The notes below the pieces were generated by a model. It was given only the letters and a program-made list of their open reading frames with translations. It was not told where the DNA came from and did not search any database. A stretch of 58,602 bases of DNA from Saprospiraceae bacterium. GTDB taxonomy: Bacteria > Bacteroidota > Bacteroidia > Chitinophagales > Saprospiraceae. A program made the translations under genes and the position numbers. Where the stretch lies: the NCBI GenBank assembly GCA_020630955.1, contig JAHDIE010000002.1, positions 140,692 through 199,293 of the forward strand. The letters are read 5' to 3'. Positions 28,906 to 38,263 of the stretch are shown one piece after another (within the stretch, counting starts at the first letter, position 1; every line of letters begins with the position of its first letter).

Positions 28906-31209
28906 ATGTTAGAAGTAATCAATGTAAGTTCCAATATAAATAGAAAACAATTTAATTCGAAAAATATACTCCTATTCATTTGCGTACACTTATTTAGCCT
29001 TCCGGCAAATGGCCAAAATTTTAACCTAAATGACTATCCATTTACCATTGACGACGTGGAGTTGGAAAATGCCTTTACTGGTGGATTAACGAACCCTCAG
29101 TTGGCTGAAATTGATTTTAATGATGATGGTTTTTTAGATCTTCTGGTATATGATCGAAGGGGAGATGTAGCAAGAACTTATTTGCATGAAGGTGGAATAG
29201 GTTCCTCAAATTATATTCACGACGAAAAATATCAAATTGGATTACCCCCTTTGCGAAACTTTATTAGAGTCCAAGATTACAACAATGATGGTGTCCCAGA
29301 TATTTTCACTGGACCTGCTAGTTTATCATCTGCATCGATTTCAGTTTATACTGGGCAAAGAGATGCAAATGGGTTAAGATTTAGTATCTATGAAGTTGAC
29401 TGGATAAGCAATGTTCTCACAGTAATGACTAATGGCGCCCCCACCAATGTTTATTCAAATTTAGATGATATACCTGCAATTCTTGATATGGATGGGGATG
29501 GTGATATAGATATTTTATCATTCGAAGGAGGAGGTTCATATGTGAATTTTTACAAGAATATGGCTGTAGAAAAAAACTTAGGTTTGGATACCTTTGATTT
29601 TGTTTTTGGAGATTTTTGTTGGGGTAAATTTAAAGAGGGTGGTACGGATGGAACAATTTTCTTAAGTGATGACCCTAATGAATGTGCCATTGAATTTGGA
29701 CCAAATGAAAACTTTGCTGAAAGACATGCAGGTTCTACGATTGAGGCATTCGACTATCAATGTGATGGAGATTACGATTTGTTGATAGGTGATTTGGTAA
29801 GTTCAAACATTGTCTTATTGATTAACGAGCCATTTGAAGGAAATGATTTTATGGTTGAATCAGTTTCTAACTTTCCGATTCAAGACCCTGTGGATTTATA
29901 TACTTTCCCTACCAGTTGGGTTTTAGATATTGATAAGGATGGAGATCAAGACATCATTTTTTGCCCAAATGAAGACTCAAATGCTACGAATGTAGATGTG
30001 ATGTTTTATTATGAAAATAATGGTGGAATGTGTAATCAAGATTTTAGTTTGGTAACTAAAGATTTTATCAACAATAAAAGCATAGATTTAGGAACTGATT
30101 CTAATCCAGTTTTTCTTGATTACAATGCTGATGGATTATTGGATATATTGGTTGGAACAACAGGGGAATTTGGTCCAACTGGCCAACCAGAAAAAATTAG
30201 GTTGGTCTTATTCGAAAATATTGGAGATGCTGAAAATCCTGCGTTTCAATTGATTGATGACGATTGGCTTAATTTTTCAATCAACACTGAATTTTCAACC
30301 AACCCTAGTTTGGCTGTAGGCGATTTGGATGGAGACAATGACGATGATATGCTAGTCGCTGATGAAGGAGGTAGCTTATATTATTTTGAAAATATTTCTT
30401 CTGTAGGGGAGGCTATGGAGTTTGCCCAAGCCCTATTTCCATTTCCAGATATCGATGTAGGAGCGAGTGTTCATCCTTATATCTATGATTATAACCAAGA
30501 TGGACTAGGAGACCTATTTCTTGGAGAGAAAAATACCAATTCAAATGAAGGTCTAGGAAATGTCAATTATTTTGAAAATTTGGGAACTATCGGAAATCCA
30601 GAATTTAATGATGATTCATTTTTTGGGCCCAATACGCCAACTTTCAATTATATAAACACAAAGCTAGAATTTGAGACTGGAGGCTATTCAGCTCCAGTAC
30701 TATTTGATGCAGGAGAAGAATTGTATGCATTATGCGGTACTTTCTCAGGATACTTACAACTTTATGTTTGTGATAGAAATGACGTTGATGCACAAGCTGA
30801 ATTATTAGATCTCCAATTTGGAAATATATACGAAGGGGAGCAAACGGCAATTGATCTTGAAGATATTGATAACGATGGATATCTTGAAGTCATAGTTGGG
30901 AATAAAAGAGGAGGATTGGCCATTTATAACACGGTAATAAATTTGGATGAGACAATCAGTCAAGTCCAAAACACCGAAAGTTACTTACCTGAAATAAAAT
31001 TATATCCTAACCCTACATCTGATTTTTTGCAAATTGAATCAACTGTGGAATTGTCAGAGTATACCATTAATAATATCTTTGGCCAGATAATTCAACAAGG
31101 TAGTTTATTAGATTCTAAGACGTCAACCTCTAATATTCCACCAGGAGTCTATTTTATTTCTTTTAAGCTTGGAGATGCTCAGGTAGTAAAGAAATTTATG
31201 AAAAATTAA
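28906..31209 (+). CDS. Surface FG-GAP/VCBS-repeat protein with T9SS type A tail
   Basis: The protein is about 767 residues from the ATG at 28906; an in-frame TTG at 28822 lies inside the opposing nhaC gene and is rejected. A long n-region (about 19 residues) precedes the signal core ILLFICVHLFSLPANGQ. At least nine Ca2+-binding-type FG-GAP/VCBS segments follow, for example FNDDGFLDLLVYD, MDGDGDIDIL, IDKDGDQDIIF, YNADGLLDILVG, LDGDNDDDMLVAD and IDNDGYLEVIVG, which suggests a beta-propeller. The last 75 residues form the sorting tail (IKLYPNPTSDFLQIES to the end). It is expected on the cell surface as a binding or adhesion protein. Its stop is two bases from gldC, so the genes are coupled. Confidence 0.8.
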   Translation: MLEVINVSSNINRKQFNSKNILLFICVHLFSLPANGQNFNLNDYPFTIDDVELENAFTGGLTNPQLAEIDFNDDGFLDLLVYDRRGDVARTYLHEGGIGSSNYIHDEKYQIGLPPLRNFIRVQDYNNDGVPDIFTGPASLSSASISVYTGQRDANGLRFSIYEVDWISNVLTVMTNGAPTNVYSNLDDIPAILDMDGDGDIDILSFEGGGSYVNFYKNMAVEKNLGLDTFDFVFGDFCWGKFKEGGTDGTIFLSDDPNECAIEFGPNENFAERHAGSTIEAFDYQCDGDYDLLIGDLVSSNIVLLINEPFEGNDFMVESVSNFPIQDPVDLYTFPTSWVLDIDKDGDQDIIFCPNEDSNATNVDVMFYYENNGGMCNQDFSLVTKDFINNKSIDLGTDSNPVFLDYNADGLLDILVGTTGEFGPTGQPEKIRLVLFENIGDAENPAFQLIDDDWLNFSINTEFSTNPSLAVGDLDGDNDDDMLVADEGGSLYYFENISSVGEAMEFAQALFPFPDIDVGASVHPYIYDYNQDGLGDLFLGEKNTNSNEGLGNVNYFENLGTIGNPEFNDDSFFGPNTPTFNYINTKLEFETGGYSAPVLFDAGEELYALCGTFSGYLQLYVCDRNDVDAQAELLDLQFGNIYEGEQTAIDLEDIDNDGYLEVIVGNKRGGLAIYNTVINLDETISQVQNTESYLPEIKLYPNPTSDFLQIESTVELSEYTINNIFGQIIQQGSLLDSKTSTSNIPPGVYFISFKLGDAQVVKKFMKN

Positions 31210-31211
31210 AT

Positions 31212-31547
31212 ATGAGATCAAAAATTGAAATCAATGTGGAACTTGATGAACAGAAAGTTCCAGAATCAATAAACTGGAGTTCTACAGATCAAGGTGGTGA
31301 GCCTAAAGAGGTAAAAGCCATGTTTATCTCTTTGTTTGACAAAGACACCTTAGATACTTACAAGATTGATCTCTGGACCAAAGATTTACAAGTCATGGAA
31401 ATGGATAGATTTATGTTCCAAGGATTACGAAGTTTAGCTGACACCTATATGAAAGCAACCAATAATCAAGAAATGGCGAACGACATGCGACGATTTGTTC
31501 AATATTTTGGGGAAAAAACGGGAATTATTCCCACCTCAGAACAATGA
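31212..31547 (+). CDS. gldC: Gliding motility protein GldC
   Basis: The 111-residue cytoplasmic-type protein matches GldC of Bacteroidota along its length. Conserved features are a beta-rich start (IEINVELDEQKVPESINWSS), the central TYKIDLWTKDLQVMEMDRF, and the end RFVQYFGEKTGI. In Flavobacterium, GldC is an accessory gliding protein needed for full motility rather than a core T9SS part; its biochemical role is not established. It has no signal peptide or membrane helix. It begins two bases after the surface FG-GAP gene and ends directly against the stop of a convergent gene. Confidence 0.88.
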   Translation: MRSKIEINVELDEQKVPESINWSSTDQGGEPKEVKAMFISLFDKDTLDTYKIDLWTKDLQVMEMDRFMFQGLRSLADTYMKATNNQEMANDMRRFVQYFGEKTGIIPTSEQ

Positions 31548-32072
31548 TTATTTGCTCCTAGTTAAAACATATTCCCAAACCAGAATAAGATTATCTAGGC
31601 TTTCTTCTTTGACTTTTCCCTTAAAGTTTTTTTCAATGTACTCTCGAGAAGCTTGAAACTGAAAAGTGAGAATATCATCAGTAACTTGTCTTCCCAGTGA
31701 GATTCTTTCTTCGCCTCCAACAATAATATAAGAAAAAAATTGACCATCTATGGTTTCGTCGCTGATTAGTAAACCATTGATTAGTTCGTTTTCAAAACCT
31801 GGAGTTGCACAAATATTATATCCATTTGCATAGGGGAGAATGTACCAATACATTGGATACTCATCATAATCAGATTGGATTATATTGGTATTGTGAAACA
31901 ATGTGCCTCGAATATTCACATCCCACTTTCCAGCGATCTTATCTTGAGGGTCAGTATACGATAAAACTTCCATTGCTTCCTCATCAGTTTTAATACATTG
32001 AGTCTGCGTCTGTACAGTATTTATTCCTATAAATAGGGTTAAAATTGTAAAAATTAGAAAGTGGCGATTCAT
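31548..32072 (-). CDS. Secreted protein of unknown function
   Basis: I do not recognise the family. From the ATG at 32072 the product is about 174 residues with a signal peptide (MNRHFLIFTILTLFIGINTV). An in-frame ATG at 32114 would add 14 polar residues and is less likely. The mature part contains DKIAGKWDVNIRGTLFHNT, which reads like the first strands of a small lipocalin-like or 'lipid-binding' beta-barrel, but that is a weak resemblance. There is no sorting tail. It is tail-to-tail with gldC with no bases between the stops. Confidence 0.65.
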   Translation of the reverse strand: MNRHFLIFTILTLFIGINTVQTQTQCIKTDEEAMEVLSYTDPQDKIAGKWDVNIRGTLFHNTNIIQSDYDEYPMYWYILPYANGYNICATPGFENELINGLLISDETIDGQFFSYIIVGGEERISLGRQVTDDILTFQFQASREYIEKNFKGKVKEESLDNLILVWEYVLTRSK

Positions 32073-32114
32073 TGACGTTTTATTGATTGATTTAGAATTA
32101 TATTTTGTTTCCAT

Positions 32115-32579
32115 TCTCAGAACAAATTTAATCCTTCGATAGTTTCCAGAATGTCCATAACAAATATCTTAACATTTCCTGCCTTCTTAAAACACTACTT
32201 TTTTAAAAGAATTATCAATTGATTATATATTATGAAAATATATAATTTGTCGTTAAATTTGCAATAGAATATAGATAGTCTTAAAGTTTATGTTAAAATG
32301 ATATAAGTTACCATACAAAACTAAATTCTGAGCGTCTATCATTATGTAATCCATTTAGTAAAAATTAAAATTTTTTTCACATGAACATGTTAAAAGAGTT
32401 TTTTACCAAGATTTTCAAGAAAGCACCAAAAGGCTTGAAAGCATCTGGGTTGAAAACTTACAATGAGGAGTATGAAAAGTGGTTAGGAGTATAAACTCAC
32501 ACCCATCTTTCATTTTAGAAGAACTTACACAATAGTCTTTCCAGGATCTTTGATCCACACTTACTTTCTTTTCCATTTA
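32115..32579. other. 465-base region with one possible small gene
   Basis: This gap separates two minus-strand genes. It holds a possible 37-codon plus-strand gene (32381-32494). A TAAATTTG box occurs near 32254, over 100 bases upstream of it, with no -33 partner. A short GGATC-TTT-GATCC hairpin lies near 32544. I see no tRNA, repeat array or longer gene. Confidence 0.5.
32381..32494 (+). CDS. Possible 37-residue basic amphipathic peptide
   Basis: An ATG-started frame of 37 codons ends with TAA. The product begins MNMLKEFFTKIFKKAPKGLK and ends EEYEKWLGV. The first 20 residues alternate hydrophobic and lysine residues and could form a cationic amphipathic helix. The second half is more acidic and ends in an aromatic-rich tail. 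No family is recognised. In its favour are codon use like the neighbours and the absence of any other explanation for the gap. Against it are its short length and the lack of a promoter close by. Confidence 0.4.
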   Translation: MNMLKEFFTKIFKKAPKGLKASGLKTYNEEYEKWLGV

Positions 32580-35500
32580 CTATTTTATCAAACTTACATT
32601 GCCGCGGAATTCTAATTCCTCGCCATCACATCTTGTGTGCTTTATATAGTATCCATACACATCTGGTGATAAACTTTGTGATTTATAAGTACCATCCCAG
32701 CATTCATTGGTTTGGGTAATTTTTATGATTTCTTCTCCCCATCTATTAAAGATGTATAGTTCGAAGTTATGCATATTGCCATAAATTTGAAAGCAATCAT
32801 TATGACCATCACCATTTGGAGTGAAGGTGTTTGGTATATAGTATTCTTTTAAAAGACAAGAGTCGTCTACCTCGACTTCAATGGTGTCAAATGCGGAGCA
32901 TCCGTCTTTTTCAATACTTACTTCAAAGATTGTAGTTTCAATCGGTGAAGCAATAGGGTTTTGAATATTGGAATCATTTAAAAATTGACTAGACGACCAG
33001 TTTATTGTGCAATTTTCAATGGATCCATCATTGAGCTCAACATTCAATGTTGTACTTTGACCCAAATCAATTTCTGAATACTGCGACGAAGCTGAAATAC
33101 CATTAAGGAGTGGACTAATTTCAATCGCTGTATTGAGCTCGATTGAGCAACCTGATGGATTTTCAATCAAAGCGGAGACCAACATATCTCCTGTTGGTAA
33201 AATCGTAATTGGATTATTATTGCCAAGGGTTTCACCAAATTCGTTTGACCATGTGATTCCAAGATCATCCTCGCTTGAAAATACTTCTAAGATAACTTCC
33301 TCAAATTCGCACAAAACTATTGGTTCTGTAATACTTGCTTCAATTTGCAGGAAATTGATATTTATTATTTGTTCCGTAACACACTGTTCAAAATTTTCAT
33401 CAGTTGAAATCAAGACTTGTACATTGGTTGATTCTGTGCCTAAGAAAACAGGATTGCTGCTTGTTGGGTCATCGAATAATTCAGCAGGACTCCAGTTATA
33501 AAAGTAATTTGGGTTAGTTCCAGTTTCAATGTGAATGGTTTCACCTATACAGTATTCTAGATTTACAAATGGCTCAACAGAAAGCGCTGAACCTATGGTT
33601 ACTTCTAAATTAGCATCAACACTACAACTTGCACTTTCCCCAATAATTTGAAATGTGTAAAGACCTGGAACATCAAAGCCTGTATAACTAAAACTTATGC
33701 CATCTGTGTTTATACTGGGTTCAATTCCAATTGCAGAACCAATAGGTTGATTTAATATGGATAGTGCATCAATTTGAAATTCTGCTAAATTGAAATCCAA
33801 TTGAAGATCATCAATTGTGTTATTATCTAATTCACAAAAAGTTTGTTGTGATACAATATCAGTTGCTCCGAATACTGTAATTTGAATGTTTCCTGAGCTA
33901 TTACAGTTGCTGTTACTTGTAAAATAGTTAAATTGAAAAATATAAACCCCTTCGACTAAATTCGAAAATAATGTTGTAGTGCTATTTAAAGGACCGATAA
34001 AAACATCTGAGCTTGGACCGTCAAGGATTGTCCATTGGATATTCTGATTAAAGATGGGGGTATGCGCCAATATAACAGTTGAGGCATTGCAAATTGCAGT
34101 ATCAGATGAAATTAAGTCAAACTCTATCCAGCTTAATTCTAAATCATCTTGGGCAACCACACCGCAACTTGGGGCATCCGCTAGAATATTCCAACTAAGT
34201 ATGGCAGTTCCTTCTTGACCAAAAGAAATCTGAGTCTCATAAGATTGTGAGTCTTCAATATTAATCATCAATCCAGGTGGAATACTTTCTTCTATGGCCC
34301 AAAACCCTTCATTTGGTTCTGGATTCAATGCCGAAATACTAAATTCACTTTCACATTGAATGATGTCTAGACCTGCATATGCAAAAGCGTCGCTAGTTGA
34401 CAATCTAACTTCAAGTTGTTTAATTTCATTTTCCTCTCCACAATCTCCATCAAAGATGTATTGAAGTTCGAAATTGAAACTTCCAGCCGTTGTAAATGTA
34501 ATACTGGTACTATCATTGGATGGATATTCAATGACTGGAGGATCAAGTGAGTTACTACTCAATAACTCCCAACTTACCATAACTCCCTCAGGTGCAGGAC
34601 TTGGGTTTAATTCCAAAGTGTAAGGGAAGTCAGCATTACAATCGATGATTAAATCGTCAAGAACTATAGGAACAAAACCAGTATTCCTAATAATCAATTT
34701 GTCTTCACTTATGTTTTCACAAATACCATTGGTTACAGTCCAAATAAATTCACGGTATACAGGATAACTTTCTCCATTTACAATAGTGACAGTTGGGTTT
34801 GGGTCAAAAGGTGAAGGATCGAAAATGGCTTGACCTGAACCGATGTAAGTCCATTCGCCTTGGCCATGTTGTAGAGATTGTGCGTTCAGTTGATGCGTAT
34901 CATCGATTGATCCAGTAACACAAGTATCTTGATTTAATATTATAGCTGGAGAAATGATTGCGTCTTCAATTTGGATGGTAAAAGATTGGTCTTTCTCTGT
35001 ACACCCATTATTCACAATGTAATCAAAGCTGTATGTTGTGTTTCCTTCTAAATTATTAAAACATGCAATACCTCCAGATTCAAAAATTGGAATCTGTATT
35101 GTGGGACCATCAGTTTGAATTAAGCTAGAAGAAGAACCTCCATCATCTATCGGCAGTTGAATACAATATTCTTCTTCAAGGCAAAAGATATGATCTGGTA
35201 TTTCATTTATTCCAATTATCTCATCTTCCGAAACAATGACCACTACATCATCAAATCGATTTTCATATTCGCAGATATTTTGATTTGAAGCGAGATCATT
35301 GTAATAATAGTAATATCGAAAAATATATTTACCTACCACCAGATCAGAAAGTTCTAAGAATTGATCTTGAATAATGCTAGGTAAGGGATTAGAACTTCCT
35401 TCCGGAAATTCTATAGATGTCCAAAAACCATAAACGAGAATGTCGTCAAAACCCAATTCATTGCCAACAACGGTTGTGGAATTTAGTCCGCAAGGCAGAA

Positions 35501-37088
35501 CTTGGTCAGTTCCAGCATTAGGTAATACTTTATTAAATCCAGAAATCGTACTTAGTACAATGTCCTGTTCATGAAAAAAACAATCATTACTTAAGGTAAT
35601 TCTAAAAGAATAATTACCAGGGACTACATCGGAACACAAATAAAAACTTAGGCGTCCATTCTCCGCTTCGCTTAAAACGAGACGATTAAAATGAAAGTTA
35701 TTAATTCTTTTCTGGTCAAAAAATGCCATAGGAGTATCGCCTACAGATTGATTATAAAAGTTCATGTAAAAAACTTGGCTCAAGTCTGCATTTGGAGGAT
35801 AAGAAAGTAACTCTACTTGAAGGTCGGTATTGAAGTATTGATTTGGATTTTGATCTTTGAAAATATATTGGTTGTTACAACTTTGGAAGGTGGAACAAAA
35901 CTGAAAACTTGCATCTCTTATGACGAAATCGATATCTGGGTCTAATGCAATTTCAAAGACATGATATTCTTGGGTCCTTCGACAGTCTGTAATAGGATTA
36001 TATAACTCAACTGTGAAGATGTAAAGTGTATTTGAAATAAGCCCATTTACTGTAAGGTCTGGTTGTTCTTCTCCAATCATCTCGACAAGAGGTCCTTCAG
36101 TTTGAGTCCAGAAAATTTCTTCAATTTCCTCGTTGAAACCGGCTTTTAGCTCCAATAACAATGTGGAAGGGATAGTGTTTGGACAATACTGATATTCAAC
36201 TTTACCTAAAGGATTACAATCAATCTCTTCAGGTATTATTGGAACAGATATGGTAGATTCTATACAATCAATTCCAGTAACAGAATAAGTTATAATATAA
36301 TTTCCACCAACAATGTAATCACAGATTTCAGTATTTTGAGCATTTGGAGTTGAGAGGCTTGCATTTCCACCAATTGGTTGTTCTTCTATGGTCCATTGTG
36401 GAGCACCTACACTAGGGCAATAGCCAAGCAGATTTCCACATTCGCTGGTCGTAGGTGGAAGAAATTGAATTTCCGGTGGATAAAGCAATGTAGTTTGCAT
36501 AGTATCCTGTTTGAGTATGGAGCAGCCAAACTGATTGGTGACTCTATATTTTGGGTGATAATATTCCTCTGTCCAACATCCTCTAATTTCAACCAACATG
36601 GAATCTGGACCTTGGTTTATAATCTTTAGGAAGCCATCAATTTCAAAATCATAAACAAAGAAATTTCCTGGATCTATATCCTTTACAACATAAAATCTTT
36701 GAAAAGATTGGTGACAGATTAGGTCTGGAAAGATCAATTTGCCTCTGCCAGATGGATGTAATATATGAGTTACTGTTTGACTTGCCATACCATTTTCACA
36801 TTCAATTGAAATTTGAAATTGGTATTCACCTGGGATGTTGAGCTGGTTTGTGGAAGTATTCAAGACAAATGGATCTTCAATAATAACATTTGCACCTGGT
36901 GGAGCAGAGATCAATTCCCATTTTAGGGTATTATTATTAAACTGACCTGATATAGCACCTCTTAGTTTAATCTTTTCTCCTTCACAATATTTTTCAGGAG
37001 ATCCAGCATTAACGGAACAATTCGCTTGCCCAATCAATGACTGTCCGAAACAAAATAAAATGAGGATTAGGATAATTGCCTTTGGCAT
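32580..37088 (-). CDS. Giant surface protein with gliding-motility C-terminal (T9SS type B) domain
   Basis: From the ATG at 37088 the product has about 1502 residues and a good signal peptide (MPKAIILILILFCFGQSLIG). A TTG at 37124 would add 12 residues and is rejected. The body is a series of beta-rich, Cys-containing Ig/PKD-like modules with recurring patterns such as GxYxFxxxxxNxxC. The end, YIPNTFTPNGDGHNDCFQIY followed by FNRWGEEI and CWDGTYKSQ, is the CHU_C/gliding-motility-associated C-terminal domain that directs proteins through the T9SS. It is predicted to be an adhesin or structural surface protein. It lies downstream of the ECF sigma/anti-sigma/DUF4252 genes on the same strand, 155 bases after DUF4252. 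Confidence 0.85.
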   Translation of the reverse strand: MPKAIILILILFCFGQSLIGQANCSVNAGSPEKYCEGEKIKLRGAISGQFNNNTLKWELISAPPGANVIIEDPFVLNTSTNQLNIPGEYQFQISIECENGMASQTVTHILHPSGRGKLIFPDLICHQSFQRFYVVKDIDPGNFFVYDFEIDGFLKIINQGPDSMLVEIRGCWTEEYYHPKYRVTNQFGCSILKQDTMQTTLLYPPEIQFLPPTTSECGNLLGYCPSVGAPQWTIEEQPIGGNASLSTPNAQNTEICDYIVGGNYIITYSVTGIDCIESTISVPIIPEEIDCNPLGKVEYQYCPNTIPSTLLLELKAGFNEEIEEIFWTQTEGPLVEMIGEEQPDLTVNGLISNTLYIFTVELYNPITDCRRTQEYHVFEIALDPDIDFVIRDASFQFCSTFQSCNNQYIFKDQNPNQYFNTDLQVELLSYPPNADLSQVFYMNFYNQSVGDTPMAFFDQKRINNFHFNRLVLSEAENGRLSFYLCSDVVPGNYSFRITLSNDCFFHEQDIVLSTISGFNKVLPNAGTDQVLPCGLNSTTVVGNELGFDDILVYGFWTSIEFPEGSSNPLPSIIQDQFLELSDLVVGKYIFRYYYYYNDLASNQNICEYENRFDDVVVIVSEDEIIGINEIPDHIFCLEEEYCIQLPIDDGGSSSSLIQTDGPTIQIPIFESGGIACFNNLEGNTTYSFDYIVNNGCTEKDQSFTIQIEDAIISPAIILNQDTCVTGSIDDTHQLNAQSLQHGQGEWTYIGSGQAIFDPSPFDPNPTVTIVNGESYPVYREFIWTVTNGICENISEDKLIIRNTGFVPIVLDDLIIDCNADFPYTLELNPSPAPEGVMVSWELLSSNSLDPPVIEYPSNDSTSITFTTAGSFNFELQYIFDGDCGEENEIKQLEVRLSTSDAFAYAGLDIIQCESEFSISALNPEPNEGFWAIEESIPPGLMINIEDSQSYETQISFGQEGTAILSWNILADAPSCGVVAQDDLELSWIEFDLISSDTAICNASTVILAHTPIFNQNIQWTILDGPSSDVFIGPLNSTTTLFSNLVEGVYIFQFNYFTSNSNCNSSGNIQITVFGATDIVSQQTFCELDNNTIDDLQLDFNLAEFQIDALSILNQPIGSAIGIEPSINTDGISFSYTGFDVPGLYTFQIIGESASCSVDANLEVTIGSALSVEPFVNLEYCIGETIHIETGTNPNYFYNWSPAELFDDPTSSNPVFLGTESTNVQVLISTDENFEQCVTEQIININFLQIEASITEPIVLCEFEEVILEVFSSEDDLGITWSNEFGETLGNNNPITILPTGDMLVSALIENPSGCSIELNTAIEISPLLNGISASSQYSEIDLGQSTTLNVELNDGSIENCTINWSSSQFLNDSNIQNPIASPIETTIFEVSIEKDGCSAFDTIEVEVDDSCLLKEYYIPNTFTPNGDGHNDCFQIYGNMHNFELYIFNRWGEEIIKITQTNECWDGTYKSQSLSPDVYGYYIKHTRCDGEELEFRGNVSLIK

Positions 37089-37112
37089 AATGTAACAATG
37101 ATTGATTACATT
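37089..37112 (-). repeat. Inverted repeat at the adhesin start codon
   Basis: Arms AATGTAA and TTACATT (7 bp, ten bases apart) sit immediately upstream of the adhesin ATG. In mRNA they would form a stem-loop at the ribosome entry site; in DNA they could be an operator. There is no evidence for which. Confidence 0.4.
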
Positions 37113-37223
37113 AATATATGGCAAATTTTACTAGGAGCTGCTATATCGTAATTGAATAATGCTTGGTTTAACAGATGGAAAACATGAAAGCATTAAACAA
37201 TTTGGTCAAATCGTGCATTTTCA

Positions 37224-37238
37224 ATTGCGTAGCGCAAT
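37224..37238 (-). terminator. Short hairpin after the DUF4252 gene
   Basis: ATTGCG and CGCAAT pair around a three-base loop, five bases past the DUF4252 stop. No run of T follows on the minus strand, so termination would be weak and some read-through into the adhesin gene is possible. Confidence 0.35.
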
Positions 37239-37243
37239 AATAT

Positions 37244-37762
37244 TTAGTTCTTATCTTCCAATTTATCTAAGTGTTCCATTCCATCAATTTCTATTGATTC
37301 TGCCAACTTTGAAAGTTTGTTAAGATGTATCTCTCCAAAAAAGCTTAATAATACAAAATCATCTTCTCCACCAACAAGTAATAATAATTCATTGACAATG
37401 TTTCCATCTGCGCTGTCTTTTACTAAAAATTCAATATCGGAATCGTCGTCACGAACGGTCATCAGTACTTCATATTCATTGGTGTTGATCAGACTTTTTG
37501 CTTCATTATAAAATCGAGCTCCGCCATGATCAGTTGTCAGAATTTTTAATGATTTTAAGCCCTTTATTGCGTCCCTCATTTCATCATCCATGTCATTGTC
37601 ATCAAGTTTGCTTATCAAACTAAACATTTTGGGACTTATATATACTACTGTAAAATCTTCATTGTCTTTATACTTTGAAAAGTATTTTTCAATGGCATCC
37701 TGTTGGCCAAAACAAAGGCTGGATAAAAATACGAATAATAGGCTTGAAATGATATGTTTCAT
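37244..37762 (-). CDS. DUF4252 family exported protein
   Basis: The 172-residue protein has a signal peptide (MKHIISSLLFVFLSSLCFG). Its body matches DUF4252: a start EKYFSKYKDNEDFTVVYISP, then 'SLKIL' strand segments, then a regularly spaced end with LLLLVGGEDDFVLLSFFGEI. Family knowledge: DUF4252 proteins are Bacteroidota-specific and are often encoded next to ECF sigma factors and small anti-sigma proteins, as here. Their function is unknown. The gene lies 18 bases after the anti-sigma gene. Confidence 0.8.
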   Translation of the reverse strand: MKHIISSLLFVFLSSLCFGQQDAIEKYFSKYKDNEDFTVVYISPKMFSLISKLDDNDMDDEMRDAIKGLKSLKILTTDHGGARFYNEAKSLINTNEYEVLMTVRDDDSDIEFLVKDSADGNIVNELLLLVGGEDDFVLLSFFGEIHLNKLSKLAESIEIDGMEHLDKLEDKN

Positions 37763-37780
37763 AATTATGCTAATTTTCTA

Positions 37781-38260
37781 TTAATTTAAAATTTTATTGA
37801 TGGAAAGTTTAGCGATGTTGTTTTTTAATAATCGCTCACTCTTATCCACTTTATTTGATAAAAATGCCAGTGCTTCTTTGGTAATTTTGAGTGCTTCTTT
37901 TGGATCTTCAACCTCTCTCCAATTTTCTGCCAATTGGTTTTTTTCAGGAGGGGAAGAAATGTTCTGAAAGACAAAATATCCACAAAGAATGAATAATAAT
38001 GCTGCAGCTATATTTCTGACAAAATGTAGACGATTTAGTGTAATCACTTTTGGAGTATCTATCTTTTCAACAGGAAATTCTGTAATACTTGATTCTATTT
38101 CCATTTGCTTTCCGAAAAAGCCGAAAATTGCAGCTTCTTCGGGATGCTCAGATGCTCCTTTGTTTGTTTTAAGAAAGGTGCGCAATTGGAATTCTTCTTC
38201 CAGACTACTAGTGCCTTCCCAATATTTTGAGATTAGTTCATTAAATTTTTTAGTTTCCAT
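37781..38260 (-). CDS. Probable membrane anti-sigma factor
   Basis: The 159-residue protein has one membrane helix (NIAAALLFILCGYFVFQNI, about residues 84-102). The N-terminal cytoplasmic part (KFNELISKYWEGTSSLEEEF) is the conserved opening of small Bacteroidota anti-sigma proteins, and a short extracytoplasmic helical tail follows. It is encoded three bases after the ECF sigma factor gene, the usual arrangement in which the membrane protein holds the sigma factor inactive. The name rests on position and layout; no zinc-binding anti-sigma motif is visible. Confidence 0.75.
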   Translation of the reverse strand: METKKFNELISKYWEGTSSLEEEFQLRTFLKTNKGASEHPEEAAIFGFFGKQMEIESSITEFPVEKIDTPKVITLNRLHFVRNIAAALLFILCGYFVFQNISSPPEKNQLAENWREVEDPKEALKITKEALAFLSNKVDKSERLLKNNIAKLSINKILN

Positions 38261-38263
38261 CTG

